Source: Siphonodentalium dalli
Lineage: Eukaryota; Mollusca; Scaphopoda; Gadilida; Siphonodentaliidae
NCBI GenBank assembly: GCA_032622095.1
Contig: CP136064.1
Span: forward strand, 262,053,863 to 262,117,862
Direction: 5' to 3'
DNA length: 64,000 bases
Part shown: positions 1 through 9,434 of the stretch, one piece after another
How positions within the stretch are numbered: position 1 is the stretch's first letter
Layout of the letters: each line of letters opens with the position of its first letter
Notes under the pieces: generated by a model
Databases searched by the model: none
The model's input: the letters and a program-made list of their open reading frames with translations, nothing else
Told to the model about the DNA's origin: nothing
Program-made: the position numbers and the translations under genes

Positions 1-45
1 GCGCTTCTTGGCATCCGATTAACAATTGAAATTAAAATTGAAATT

Positions 46-196
46 CCCAACTACACCTTTTACCGGACTCGGCCTCCGGATCGCAGTTCGACTTTTAATC
101 CGTCAAAAAATTCATATTCTATAAATAAAACGCCCATGCGCCCACTGCAATTAAGAAACAACGAAACATTATACACGCGGAGCGCGGAATGAAATT
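46..196 (+). repeat. Dispersed repeat family A, copy 1
   Basis: This stretch shares an ordered series of blocks with 21607-21793: ACTACACCTTTTA, CTCGGCCTC, ACTTTTAAT, TTCTATAAA and TATACACGCGG followed by GCGCG. Both copies are on the same strand. Here the copy is followed by unique-looking DNA; the second copy runs straight into a minisatellite. No protein is visible. Its class (SINE, MITE or Helitron end) cannot be told from two copies. Confidence 0.6.
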
Positions 197-1229
197 CTCG
201 CTGACGGCTCGAATGCTTTTTGATATGTAAAATTAGGATAAGCTGAAAGAAAAATGGCCTGAAACCAATTAGTCATATAACATTTTGTCACAAAGTGAAG
301 TTGGCACCAAATGTATGATTGACAAGAGAAATAAGAAATAGATGGGGGGGGGGGGGTAATGGAACAGTGACCCAATTGTGTGCACGTACCAGATTCCTCG
401 TTCATTTGTCATAAATTTAGGGTGGAGAGCAGTGGCCCGGAGCGGTTTTACAAAATTTGGAAAATAATTTCGGACGTACACACCAAAATTTCACAATTAA
501 TAAAACCCAAAAGTTAAAATTTAATTTATAAATGATATCACCAGAGAAGGAAAAGAGATAAAGCCTATACAATCATCAGTTGCAAGTTGGTAACCCGTGC
601 CATACTAAACGCATGAACACCAACATATCGACGTTTACTTGCAAGTTTTAGTGACAAATTGTTGATATATTGTTTAGTCCTACTGAGCGCGATACTCACG
701 CGATTCAATTCATTGACCCCCATTCATTTTGTAATGTGTTTTCTAATTAAGACAAAATAATGTTATCAAAGTTTAGAGCCTACTCACATGTGACTTAGCA
801 GAAATCCCCGTTGCTTGGTATTCTATATCTAGTTGCTCAGTGTCAAAACACGCAGGGATATATACGAGCATGCTGTATGGTATTCTCACATGACGCAAAC
901 TGTTGTATGCGGATTTAAATACTAAGATGTAAATACTATAACATTTCGCTCGCATACATACGGACATTCGTTAACCGACCTTATGTAAATGAAATTGATA
1001 TAAATTGAATGCCACTATTGTATTTATAAACATGTATATACTTGTACACATATCTCTCCTTCAAGGAGGCAATAAACATCTCTATCCAGTTCTGTGTTAT
1101 ATGTATAATAATGTGTGTCTTATCACCGATATATATTTATGTTGGAATAATAAAATAATTACAGCCTCTTAGAGTAAAATGTTCACCAAATTTTCAAGCA
1201 TGGTACCCTAAATGTTTATATAATTGTAG
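197..1229. other. Intron sequence, no gene seen
   Basis: AT-rich sequence upstream of the first visible symporter exon, presumably its intron. It has a 13-base G run at 344-356. At about 1040-1085 a short hairpin (CTCC/GGAG) followed by AATAAA resembles a LINE 3' end, like the one at 32828-32850. I found no candidate upstream exon with a good donor site here. Confidence 0.5.
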
Positions 1230-1462
1230 AGTGCCGTATTTGCAGCAATATGCGCGGCAGCACTTTGTTACTTTTATTCGATTGGGAGAATCACTGTTGA
1301 GCGAACCAGTAACCCCGGCGACATGCCGCTCCCACCGGCGCCGATGAATATGTGTCCTGGAAGGGTTGATGTCGTGGTCAGTAATATGACAACTTCGGCG
1401 TTCACGACGATGGAAAACACATTATATAACCTTACGACAGAATCGACGATCGTCGTCGCACG
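1230..1462 (+). CDS. SLC5-family sodium/solute symporter, internal exon (partial gene)
   Basis: First visible exon of a plasma-membrane symporter that would couple Na+ entry to uptake of a small organic solute. It encodes 77 residues plus two bases. A hydrophobic segment (about residues 2-18, AVFAAICAAALCYFYSIG) is followed by a Pro-rich extracellular loop with two N-glycosylation sequons (NMTT, NLTT). This matches the loop before the last membrane helix in the SLC5A5/6/8/12 clade. The acceptor is ..TTGTAG before 1230; a second AG at 1244-1245 is possible in the same frame. The donor is CG/GTAAGT. The exon ends with two codon bases, and the next exon supplies one. The exact substrate cannot be read from this part. 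Upstream exons are outside the window. Confidence 0.72.
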
Positions 1463-1474
1463 GTAAGTATACTA

Positions 1475-1725
1475 TTGGGATGATGATCTTGATGATCATG
1501 ATGATGTTGATGATGAACATCATGCTAATGATGATATTGATGCTGATGTTGATGGAAGTGGTGAGACGATGATGATGATGATGATGATGATGATGGACGA
1601 TGATGACGATGAGGATGACCATGCTGATGATGATTATTATGATGGTGATGTTGGCGATGGTGATGATGATGATAATGATGACGAAATCGATGATGATAAC
1701 GTCGATGATGATATATATACGCCGG
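1475..1725. repeat. GAT/ATG trinucleotide microsatellite
   Basis: Irregular GAT repeats just inside the intron after the 1230-1462 exon, with an uninterrupted ATG run near 1569-1595. Frames across it give only poly-Asp or poly-His and are not genes. Confidence 0.9.
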
Positions 1726-1954
1726 TGACCTTACATCATTATTATATGCAAATAGTGTAAACATGTATTTGAACTCTAACACGTGTTAACTCACGATTGA
1801 GTTCATTAAAACATAACATCTATGATGTGCTTATTTGGGACAGCATGTTTATTTAAACATTTGAATCACCAGGCTAGCTATACTACCGTGTGTCCATCTG
1901 CATATGGGCAGCTCTCTATCTCAGTCATCATAAGTCGTATAAGAAGCCTGCAAA

Positions 1955-2217
1955 TAGTGGGTCTGTCATTTGCAGAATGAGGTCCACAGAGGGTGAATTT
2001 AGTGAAGCTATCCCTATACCTCGATAGTGCATTTTATCTTCTGCAATTTAGGGGATATAGAAACTTCCCAGAAGGGAAAAAGTTATTAAAAACAATGTTC
2101 ATTTGAGACTATTGATAATTCCCAGAAGATGAGGCCTAAGCAGAATGGGGTCCCCAGAGGGCGAATTTGGTGATGCTAGCACTCTGGAGACTTCATTCTG
2201 CAAATGACAGACACACC
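1955..2217. repeat. Palindromic foldback repeat, family P, copy 1
   Basis: Starts with TAGTGGGTCTGTCATTTGCA and ends with the near reverse complement TGCAAATGACAGACACACC. Inside are two arms carrying GAATGAGG, a GGTCC-type block, GGTGAATTT and TGATGCTAGC. Related copies lie at 16396-17207 and 53149-53255. It looks like a TA-flanked MITE or foldback element and has no ORF. This copy is more decayed than those near 17 kb. Confidence 0.7.
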
Positions 2218-2725
2218 GAGAATGCTGGAGCCATCACTCAGGCCAGGCAAAGAAAGTGCAAATATGTTGCTGTATATCTGTTTGGTAACTCCTATGACCA
2301 AAAACAGCATGTTCTGAATCTGATCCCAATACATGTTTAGCATGTACAACCCCTTGTGATTCCACGCAGCTAAACAGGGTTGCTTGCTCTGAATTGTTTT
2401 TAAAAAAAATGGCCAAAAGTGCATGTAATATTAAATCATATATTTAGGCTGTGATTCTTGGTTTTTATAGCTCATTTGAACATAAACAATTATTTTATGC
2501 GAAATTTTGATATTCAGACTTTATACTCTAAAATAACTTACCGAAGTTATAATTTCCCAGACCTTTTATGTTTTAGAGAAACTCTCTTTATTCATACCAT
2601 ATAAGGAACAAAACAAACAAGAACGTTCTTTATTGGTTCACGCTGAAGAAAACCGAGGGTTGGATTTTACTCGACTATATGGCTAAGCCATTGCCATGCA
2701 CATGTATATACCTCTCGTTTTATAG
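2218..2725. other. Intron sequence, nothing recognised
   Basis: Remainder of the intron between the symporter exons at 1230 and 2726. It ends in a pyrimidine-rich acceptor (CTCTCGTTTTATAG). No repeat or ORF stands out. Confidence 0.6.
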
Positions 2726-2826
2726 GTCTGGTTTGAATTCCTTTCTCTCCATTTCGATGTACTGGCTATCACCGATGGGAATTGTGTCTTGTGTCGTTAT
2801 GGCTCACGTCTTCACGCTGTGCTTCA
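2726..2826 (+). CDS. SLC5-family symporter, exon with last transmembrane helix
   Basis: 101 bases: one base completing the split Arg codon, 33 codons, then one base of a split Lys codon. The product is almost entirely hydrophobic (FLSISMYWLSPMGIVSCVV and following). It aligns by eye with the final helix of SLC5A8-like carriers, where a conserved LYSISYLWYS-like stretch occurs. The acceptor is TTTTATAG and the donor is TTCA/GTAAGT. Phase agrees with both neighbouring exons, which is strong evidence for a real spliced gene. Confidence 0.75.
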
Positions 2827-3365
2827 GTAAGTACTGTTGCATTACGGGAATCACGAGGTTTCTAGGATGGCGAGTACCACGCATTCAAAATGGCTGAGGC
2901 GAGTGCAAACGCACACAAGCATGATATATGAGGAACTGACACGAAACATATCATTTTGACTGTTGCGAGCATATGCTAGTTTATTTTAGAAACAAGTTGA
3001 TACCTTATATATTCGGAAATTCTCAGTAGTTTTCTATAACAATCTGACCAAAGTTTCCAGTAGGAGGTTCGTGGAATACACCAGTCCATATATCTAGGAG
3101 AATCCTTCGACTGACAACTTTTGTTAGAATGTTAGAGCAAACAACTATGTGTTTCGACACAACTGAGGCATCAGCTTGTTTGAAAAATAGTATAGAATAT
3201 GCTCGTGTCTGCCAAAATACTATGTAATATATCATTATCAAAGTTCATTTCCCTCATTTCTGATCGCCTCTGCATTTTATAATTCGGGATACTCACCAAC
3301 TAAAAACCGCTTGATTCCCCACCGTGTTACTACAACTATATGTCTAGGTCTGAGGTTGTCAGGGG

Positions 3366-3460
3366 TCCCGGTGGCTCAATTGGTGAGGTGCATAACGCAT
3401 TAGGTCAACACTAGCCGTCCATCAATGGCGATATTTGGTCGACGCAAAGGGGAGATACCT
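3366..3460 (+). repeat. tRNA-like SINE relic
   Basis: TGGCTCAATTGG fits the RNA polymerase III A-box consensus TRGCNNARYNGG. A weak B-box-like TTGGTCGACGC follows about 60 bases later. The sequence does not fold as a complete tRNA, so a tRNA-derived SINE fragment is more likely than a gene. A similar relic lies at 41468-41545. Confidence 0.4.
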
Positions 3461-3959
3461 ATATTCGTGTATCTTGAATTTATTTTCGTTTTCTTCAGGG
3501 AGGGCATCTATAAATAACGGTATGGTCATATACTCCGAACGTACTCTGAGATATTGTTACCACACCATGCCAGTGTAAACAACAGTACTATGTACAGGCC
3601 CTGGGGAAATACCATATATACCAATATAATACTATACAGAAAAAAGGATCACGTCATATTTTTGGCATTAAAATATGTTAGTACACCGGCGATAGGGCAC
3701 TTTGACAGCAATTTCATTGGTCCATCCTTTTAGGAGGATGCAATCCGGCCTGCAACGCATATGCGTGCGTGTCCTGATTAATCAAATTTGCTGTCTACTA
3801 CCATCGATACTCCGACGAGTATTCTTTTAATACATGAGTGGTTGAAGCAGTCACAACGACCTTGATCAGATGTAATATTTGGTTCGATATTTGAACAGCA
3901 ACACCAGCCGCTTATCAGACCAAGCCACTATTATGGAAAACTGAATAGTCCACCGGCCG

Positions 3960-4075
3960 CACGACTGCGAAATCATCTCACTGTGTTGACAGTCAATACA
4001 TGTCGGCACGCTAACCACTGAATTACAGAGCGTCCCAGTCAATACATGTCGGACACGCTAACCACTGAATTACAT
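3960..4075 (-). repeat. tRNA-like SINE relic with a short duplication
   Basis: On the minus strand the sequence TAATTCAGTGGTTAGCGTG resembles a tRNA A-box region. The part carrying CACGCTAACCACTGAATTACA on the plus strand occurs twice (4008-4028 and 4052-4073), so a small tandem duplication followed. Confidence 0.35.
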
Positions 4076-4297
4076 GATTAGTCATTCTCCTGGACAAAAC
4101 ATATTTATGATACCAAATTAGTGTGACACTGATTTTGAATAGTTTGTGTGAAATATGATTTTGGATTATCCCTCTTTTATCAAATGCACAAAACGGTAAT
4201 GGTAATATACCACTATAATAGTGGAAACCACTATAGTAGTGAAATTGAGGATGTGCTTGACCTGATTACAGTCTCCACATATCTTGGCTCATTCCAG

Positions 4298-4419
4298 AAC
4301 GGGTTCGGAGCGAGGACAGTGATCCGCGCTACTCCATGGTTCTGTCGGACGCATTTTGTAGTTGTCTACCAGCCAGATTGGTCGATCGGCTACGGTGTGG
4401 CTACCAACTGAACCCTTCG
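4298..4419 (+). CDS. SLC5-family symporter, cytoplasmic-tail exon
   Basis: 122 bases: two bases complete a Lys codon, then 40 codons, ending in phase 0. The product begins RVRSEDSDPRYS. A DPR[YL] motif just after the last helix is a known feature of SLC5A5/6/8/12 proteins. It continues into a Cys-containing stretch ending RLRCGYQLNPS, also typical of the juxtamembrane tail. The acceptor is CTCATTCCAG and the donor is TTCG/GTGAGT. A different frame in this region is open longer (4148-4411), but it lacks phase agreement and family similarity, so I reject it. Confidence 0.72.
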
Positions 4420-4516
4420 GTGAGTACACGTTATAGTCTAGGCACCACTCCATCGTAAGGTGTGGCTACCAACTGAACCCTTCGGTGAGTACACGTTATA
4501 GTCTAGGCACCACTCC
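4394..4516 (+). repeat. 65-bp tandem duplication carrying the exon 3' end and donor site
   Basis: Copies start at 4394 and 4459 and are identical for 58 bases. The unit contains the last 26 bases of the 4298-4419 exon, the GTGAGT donor and the start of the intron, so an identical second donor lies at 4485-4490. Using the second donor would read into an in-frame TAA within the first intron copy. Confidence 0.9.
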
Positions 4517-5183
4517 CTCACCGAATGTTTGGGACCACAATTTCCTTGAAGCTGCGCTATTCCCATTTAAGAATCCGGATGATGCCGAATAAAATTTCTT
4601 TCAGCCACCACATCATTTCCTATTCAATGTAGAAAACAATACGTTGACATAAAAAGACAAACCAGGTGTTCTTCAGTTTAGCCGATAGTCACTCTATCAT
4701 ACCAACATTCATGGTCAACATTGTCGCCAGATTCGATCAATACATGACGTCACGACGGCAAGCATCGAGAGGCATCATGAAATTATTCATCGATTCAGTC
4801 AATTGGTCTCCTTTCAACAACCGCTTAATCAATTTTGCAAAAGATATGGCCAGAAGTTTGGAATCATTGGAAACTACAGCCAATTTCCCATCAAATGATT
4901 TAACAAAAAGACGACCATTAATATAGCACTCGAATGGCGTCCAAACACTTAACCCTCTCCAGTGTAGATATTTTGACAGGAACATTGATCGAGCATATAC
5001 CGACCACAGGATTAAGACAAATCTCTTGAATAGAGATCTCCCCGAATCTCCAAGCAGACAATGACAGAAAATAATACAATCGCGGCCATGAAATGGCTGT
5101 TATAATGGGCGCAAAAATGGCTGCAACTCCAAGCAATGGCACGCCGAAAGCAACGTATATATTGGATAACCACATAGAAGTGA
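4517..5183. other. Intron sequence, nothing recognised
   Basis: Start of the long final intron of the symporter gene. Short open frames on both strands show no domain, no repeat relation and no splice-site support. Confidence 0.5.
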
Positions 5184-5650
5184 AAATACGTATTTGTGAC
5201 CCGCCATATCAAATCCAGTCGTAAGTCGGGATTTTGTTTACCCTGTGCCAATGCATTCTCCATATGTCGCCTCGCATATATAAGAGAATGCATTGGCCTA
5301 ACAATTTTTTATCATTTTTTTTAAATAAATGTTTCTTACAATTTTTAGGACATAAAATAAAAAATATCCATTACCCCGCAGGGAGCCCCACACATATATA
5401 GAAGCATATAGAAGATGTGTCGTTTGCTCATGTTTGTCTGGGGCTCTGTATGGGTGAAATTATAAAATTGTTAAAGAATACAAGACAAAATTATTAAAAT
5501 TGTAAAAAATTGTTAGGCCAATGCATTCTCTTATATATGCGAGGCGACCTATGGTCGACTCGCAAATTATATAAGAGAATGCATTGGCACAGGGTAAAAA
5601 AATCAAGACTTACGACTGGATTTGATATGGCGGATCACAAATACGTATTT
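5184..5650. mobile_element. Foldback element with long terminal inverted repeats
   Basis: The ends are inverted repeats of roughly 130 bp. AAATACGTATTTGTGA at 5184 returns as its complement at 5650, and ACGACTGGATTTGATATGG is inverted relative to the left arm. Several inverted copies of CCAATGCATTCTC sit at the inner ends. The middle (5300-5515) is AT-rich with no ORF. No clear target duplication is visible. A related motif, CCAAGGTATTCTCTTGTATA, recurs in tandem at 51632-51782. Confidence 0.8.
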
Positions 5651-5949
5651 GGTAATATACCAGTATAATATTAAATTGTGTTTAAAGGTACACAACTCAT
5701 TAAAACAGATCCGTATGAAGGATGTATCGGCCACTGCAACGTCAAAAGCAAAGACCTCAATATTCGGGTTTTCTTCTTAGAAACATTCAACAGTCGGGTC
5801 AAAAATAATAATTTCGGGATGCACCACACGAAGTAAAACATTTCCCCACACAATGCGTGGTAATTTCATTCGGCGTGACGAATAATGCATGAAGGTAACA
5901 CAGAAACTGAAGTACATACACTTGCGGTATAATTACTAGTTATATTTCC

Positions 5950-6760
5950 GGAATTTTCAACACTCTCCGTGGCCATATGTCGCAATGATTATCATACCGT
6001 AAAGAAACACCCATCTTCAATAGATTAGCACCCCATCTCACCATATTGGACATATTGAACGGACGACGAATGTGACCTATATATGGTCTGCTGACAAATT
6101 TAGTCATGAAAAAGTGAAACCCAAGATGACTACCGGCGGCCATGTTTTTCATTGAAGATCGTTCAAAATCAAGAGCTCACATCCAGAGGTGATCAAATTT
6201 CTCCAATAAATATGGGCTGCAGTGTGTGACGGTTGATTCAAATGTAACATCCAAGATGGCCACTGATGGCTATGCATTTAAATTTTCGGAAAATATTGAC
6301 AGCTCACAGAGGATGTGGACCTCTAGTCCATATGCTGTTTAGGATTAATCGGATGCAAAAGTTGGCTGTGTGGCTTGCCGAATGAATTAGTCATGTAAAG
6401 AGTAATATTCAATATGGCTGCCGGCGGCCATGTTTTTGGATTGAAAATCGTTCGATTTCAATATCACCCATCTATAGACGACCCTAAAAGGGTCTGTTAA
6501 AACATTTATTCATTAAATGTGGGCTGCAGGGTGGGCCGTGGATTCAAATATGAAATTCAAAATGGCTGCTGGCGGCCATGTTTTTATTAACGAATTTTGG
6601 AAAGAAAAGATTATTCTCCCATCTAGAGGTCACCTCGAAGATCCATATGAAGTTTGGTGATGATCGGATGAGGTATGTGGACTGTAGGTTGTGCCGAAAA
6701 AAATGTTTTTGACGGAGTATAGACGCATGGAACCACAGACACGGACGCCAACCCATGACA
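5950..6760. repeat. Degenerate repeats with GGCGGCCATG cores
   Basis: At least three blocks share an order: CAAAATGGCTGCnGGCGGCC, then ATGTTTTT, an inverted GATCGTTC-like piece, and TGGGCTGCAG. They recur about every 200-300 bp (near 6130, 6425 and 6560). Similar CGGCCAT cores occur at 26080, 26205, 27040 and 63410. Type is unknown; no coding signal. Confidence 0.55.
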
Positions 6761-7447
6761 ATGGCTCAAACTTGACTTGAACAAAACGCAAATAGGGTGC
6801 CGACTTTTTGTAAGCGTTGAAATAACGAAGAGCGTTCCTTGTTACACTTTCCCGATATGGTAAAATAGAGAGCGTTTGTCTCACCTATGCGAAGCAACTG
6901 GAAAATGTCCATGACTCCTGTAAGTTTTTGAGAGTATATATACGGGCTATTTATCTGTGATTCCTATATCCATTGACCCACACCATTGTCCCTATTTTTC
7001 TGTGTTTCCTATATCCATCGACCCATATCATCCCCCCTATTACCAAAATAAGTAAACATTGTTCTTTGTGATAAAATGAGTGATATCCGTTTAACAGTGT
7101 CCTTGTCATGCATGGAATCAGCCAATCCGAATTCGCCGTTATTGCCACAATTGGACACCTTCATGGTTCGAAACCTTGGCATTGAATCATCAGCGACATT
7201 AGACACATTTCGCACATTGAACTGCTACTGATAACATTCACGAATAGCTGATATTATTCTTAAATTTTTCTGATTGTCCAAAAATCGTTTCGCAGATTTG
7301 ACGACCGCACGAGTCCGTTTGTGAGAAAATCGAGCCTCTTTGCCACTCTGAGTCTCACAGTGATATGTTTCTGTTTACGTATTATTTTGTACTTTGTTTT
7401 TGTTGTTATCACATGATAATGTCGATACACTCTATCACTCGTCACGT
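6761..7447. other. Intron sequence with a short duplication
   Basis: A ~53-bp stretch ending CCTATATCCATYGACCCAYA occurs twice in tandem at 6951-7045. Otherwise nothing recognised up to the LTR-element insertion point. Confidence 0.5.
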
Positions 7448-7451
7448 CTAG

Positions 7452-8215
7452 TGTGCCAAGACAACCACAGGGACATAACTTTCAACCCGGGAAGAAGATA
7501 GGAAATCTCTGTCAGAGGGGCGCTCGATTACCAAACATATCAGCGTCGCTGTTGACCACATCTAGATCGCAAGTACTGAGCACCAAATCGAATTAGCGAG
7601 CGTCCATGCAATAACATAGGGAAATGATTTGTGGAGTAAACAGAACACGGTCTTGAGGATTAGCAAGACCAGATGTATCGCCTAGAAAGCTACTGAAACC
7701 AGGAGAGTTAATAGGACCCATGGGGAGATGACGATAACTCAATTACCCTAAGTACGATGAACCGACGCGCCGTGAAAATACACATGGCCGTCATTAGCAG
7801 ACACTGGGTATTTTAGGAAGAAACAAGCCGACATGAGAAGACAGTTCTAACCAGTTTCTATCTGACCAACACAAGCGATCATCACGAACCCTCGGACGCT
7901 TAGAAGAGCAGAGTGGAGCAATGGACGGAAATACAAGGTAAACATTATGCTCTTGTATTTCTAACAACGCCCCACTGATGCGCCGACGGAGGAAGAAGAA
8001 GAGCAGACGACAGGAAGACGAACTCAACCGGAACTCAACCGAGTAGAAGACAAGCAGACACACCCAACCTATGAAGACGGAAGAAGACCCGAAACCAAGC
8101 AGACGACAGGAAGAGAAACCCAGATGCCGATGATTGAACATTATTGACTTTGTTATATATAAATAATCAAACAGTTCTGATAGCCTTAAGAGTTATATGT
8201 ACCCGTATTGGCACA
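7452..8215 (+). repeat. 5' LTR
   Basis: 764 bp with an 8-bp perfect terminal inverted repeat TGTGCCAA/TTGGCACA. TATATATAAATAA near 8154 leaves only about 50 bp for R plus U5. Identical by eye to 12483-13246, so the insertion is recent. A 115-codon antisense frame appears in both LTRs simply because the LTRs are identical. Confidence 0.95.
8154..8161 (+). promoter_or_regulatory. Probable LTR TATA box
   Basis: TATATATA followed by AATAATC, 54 bp before the LTR end; the only TATA-like run near the LTR 3' part. The same box occurs in the 3' LTR. Confidence 0.55.
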
Positions 8216-8226
8216 TATCTCTTAAC

Positions 8227-8244
8227 TGGTGCCTTCGAGCCAGG
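8227..8244 (+). other. Putative tRNA primer-binding site
   Basis: TGGTGCCTTCGAGCCAGG begins 11 bases after the 5' LTR. TGGTGCC would pair with a tRNA ending GGCACCA. Complementarity beyond the first 8 or so bases does not fit a normal tRNA T-arm, so the exact primer is uncertain. Confidence 0.5.
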
Positions 8245-8326
8245 ATCTGAACGCTAATCACAGACACAACGTGAAGCCAGAAGAGGAACAGTGTGAAAAG
8301 AAACAGTGTGGGAAAATTCGCAAAAC

Positions 8327-8332
8327 GTGAGT
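8327..8332 (+). promoter_or_regulatory. Possible splice donor in the retroelement leader
   Basis: AAAAC/GTGAGT lies 20 bases before the gag start codon, where retroviruses and env-bearing retroelements place the major donor. A matching acceptor, TATTACAG, ends at 12140. Use of this donor is inferred only. Confidence 0.35.
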
Positions 8333-8351
8333 CTAATTGTTTATTATCATA

Positions 8352-9434
8352 ATGGCTACCCAACAATCAATTGGTGTTCTCGCCCCATTGACAGAGTCTA
8401 TCAATTCCCAAATTGCTGCAATGGCCATGACTACGGTGACACAGGTAGTGACGTCATTTGACGGGGACCCCACGAAATACCACGGGTGGGTCAAGTCGAT
8501 AGAAAAATGCGCGATCCTAACCGGCGCTAACGAAGCAAAGAAGCCCTATATGGCATTCCAGAGCGCGACGGGCCCCGTATCAGATTTTTTACAAAGATAT
8601 TTGGCCACGAATGCTAACGCCACGTGGCAAGACACAAAAACTGAATTATCTAGTCGATTTGCCGAGATAAATGACATTCAATTCGCCTTTTCAATGCTAA
8701 GAAAAATCAAGCAAAAACAAAACGAAAATTTACATGTGCTTGCCGAACGAATTTTGGAGATCGCGACGGTGGCATACCGAGAGCAAATCGGCGGGATCAA
8801 CGCGGTTGAAGGCCAACTCGTAGGGTTTTATATTGACGCTTTAAGAAGAGACAGTTTGAAAATGAAGTTGATCAGGGATGCGCCGAAGACACTGAAATTG
8901 GCAGCCGACATCGCCATGCGGGAAATGGGGATCCGACGGGTATTCAACCTACGAACGGGCCGCGAAAATTACAACGAAAACGAACCGGAAGCAATGGAAA
9001 TCGATAGTTTCAGAAACAAACGCGCGAGAACAACCTGCGATGTGTGCGCAAGCGATAATCACACGACCCGAGAACACAGATCACGCCCGAGACAGGTGCA
9101 TGTCGATGCGGTGGTTAAACCACGAACGGTCGAATGTTGGACGTGTCAAGGTGATCATTTCGCTCGCGACTGCCCCTTTAAGACCGAAAACCGGAGGCAC
9201 GTATCTTGCTGGGTTTGCGAAGGTAACCACTTAGCTAGAAATTGCCCCTCCAAATCCGGAGGTTCGAAGCAAAATCAATGGAACGCGCCGGTAACGCCAC
9301 CTAGGGGAATCCGCCGAGATCAGCCGAACCGATCACGTGACATATCCCATGATACACCGCGACACAGCCGGAGATATCCGACATTAAACGAACCGCCACG
9401 AATGATGACCCCGCCCACATATGCAAAAAACTAA
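8352..9434 (+). CDS. gag: Gag polyprotein of the LTR retrotransposon
   Basis: 360 residues, intact. I chose the ATG at 8352 (ATAATGG); no other ATG precedes it in frame in this open stretch. The product would form the capsid particle that packages element RNA in the cytoplasm. Residues 1-200 are the helical capsid-type region typical of Ty3/gypsy Gag (DGDPTKYHGW, then a helical SRFAEINDIQFAFSMLRKIK-type stretch). Two CCHC zinc knuckles (C262-C274 and C286-C298) bind RNA. An earlier CX2CX4HX4H knuckle at residue 229 has His in place of the last Cys. The basic, Pro-rich C-terminus ends at a TAA directly preceded by a slippery heptamer. Confidence 0.92.
   Translation: MATQQSIGVLAPLTESINSQIAAMAMTTVTQVVTSFDGDPTKYHGWVKSIEKCAILTGANEAKKPYMAFQSATGPVSDFLQRYLATNANATWQDTKTELSSRFAEINDIQFAFSMLRKIKQKQNENLHVLAERILEIATVAYREQIGGINAVEGQLVGFYIDALRRDSLKMKLIRDAPKTLKLAADIAMREMGIRRVFNLRTGRENYNENEPEAMEIDSFRNKRARTTCDVCASDNHTTREHRSRPRQVHVDAVVKPRTVECWTCQGDHFARDCPFKTENRRHVSCWVCEGNHLARNCPSKSGGSKQNQWNAPVTPPRGIRRDQPNRSRDISHDTPRHSRRYPTLNEPPRMMTPPTYAKN
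9425..9431 (+). promoter_or_regulatory. -1 ribosomal frameshift slippery site
   Basis: A AAA AAC, read in the gag frame as (GC)A AAA AAC, stands immediately before the gag TAA. This is a canonical X XXY YYZ heptamer. Slipping back one base enters the protease frame, which is open from 9431 to 10993. A small CCTC/GAGG stem can form just downstream, but no strong pseudoknot is evident. Confidence 0.8.

Larger units (their letters stand above)
2827..4297. other. Intron with SINE-like relics
   Basis: Intron between symporter exons. It holds a tRNA-like relic at 3366-3460 and another at 3960-4075. The rest shows nothing recognisable. Confidence 0.55.

Noticed and set aside
1525-1782. His-rich and Asp-rich frames
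   Set aside because: Direct product of the GAT microsatellite in an intron.
3366-3460. True tRNA gene
   Set aside because: Good A-box but weak B-box and no cloverleaf; the same applies to 24531-24612 and 41468-41545.
4148-4411. 87-codon plus frame
   Set aside because: Overlaps the symporter exon in another frame; lacks splice phase agreement and similarity.
7794-8141. 115-codon minus frame, repeated at 12825-13172
   Set aside because: Antisense to the LTRs; the repeat only reflects LTR identity. No evidence for an antisense gene.
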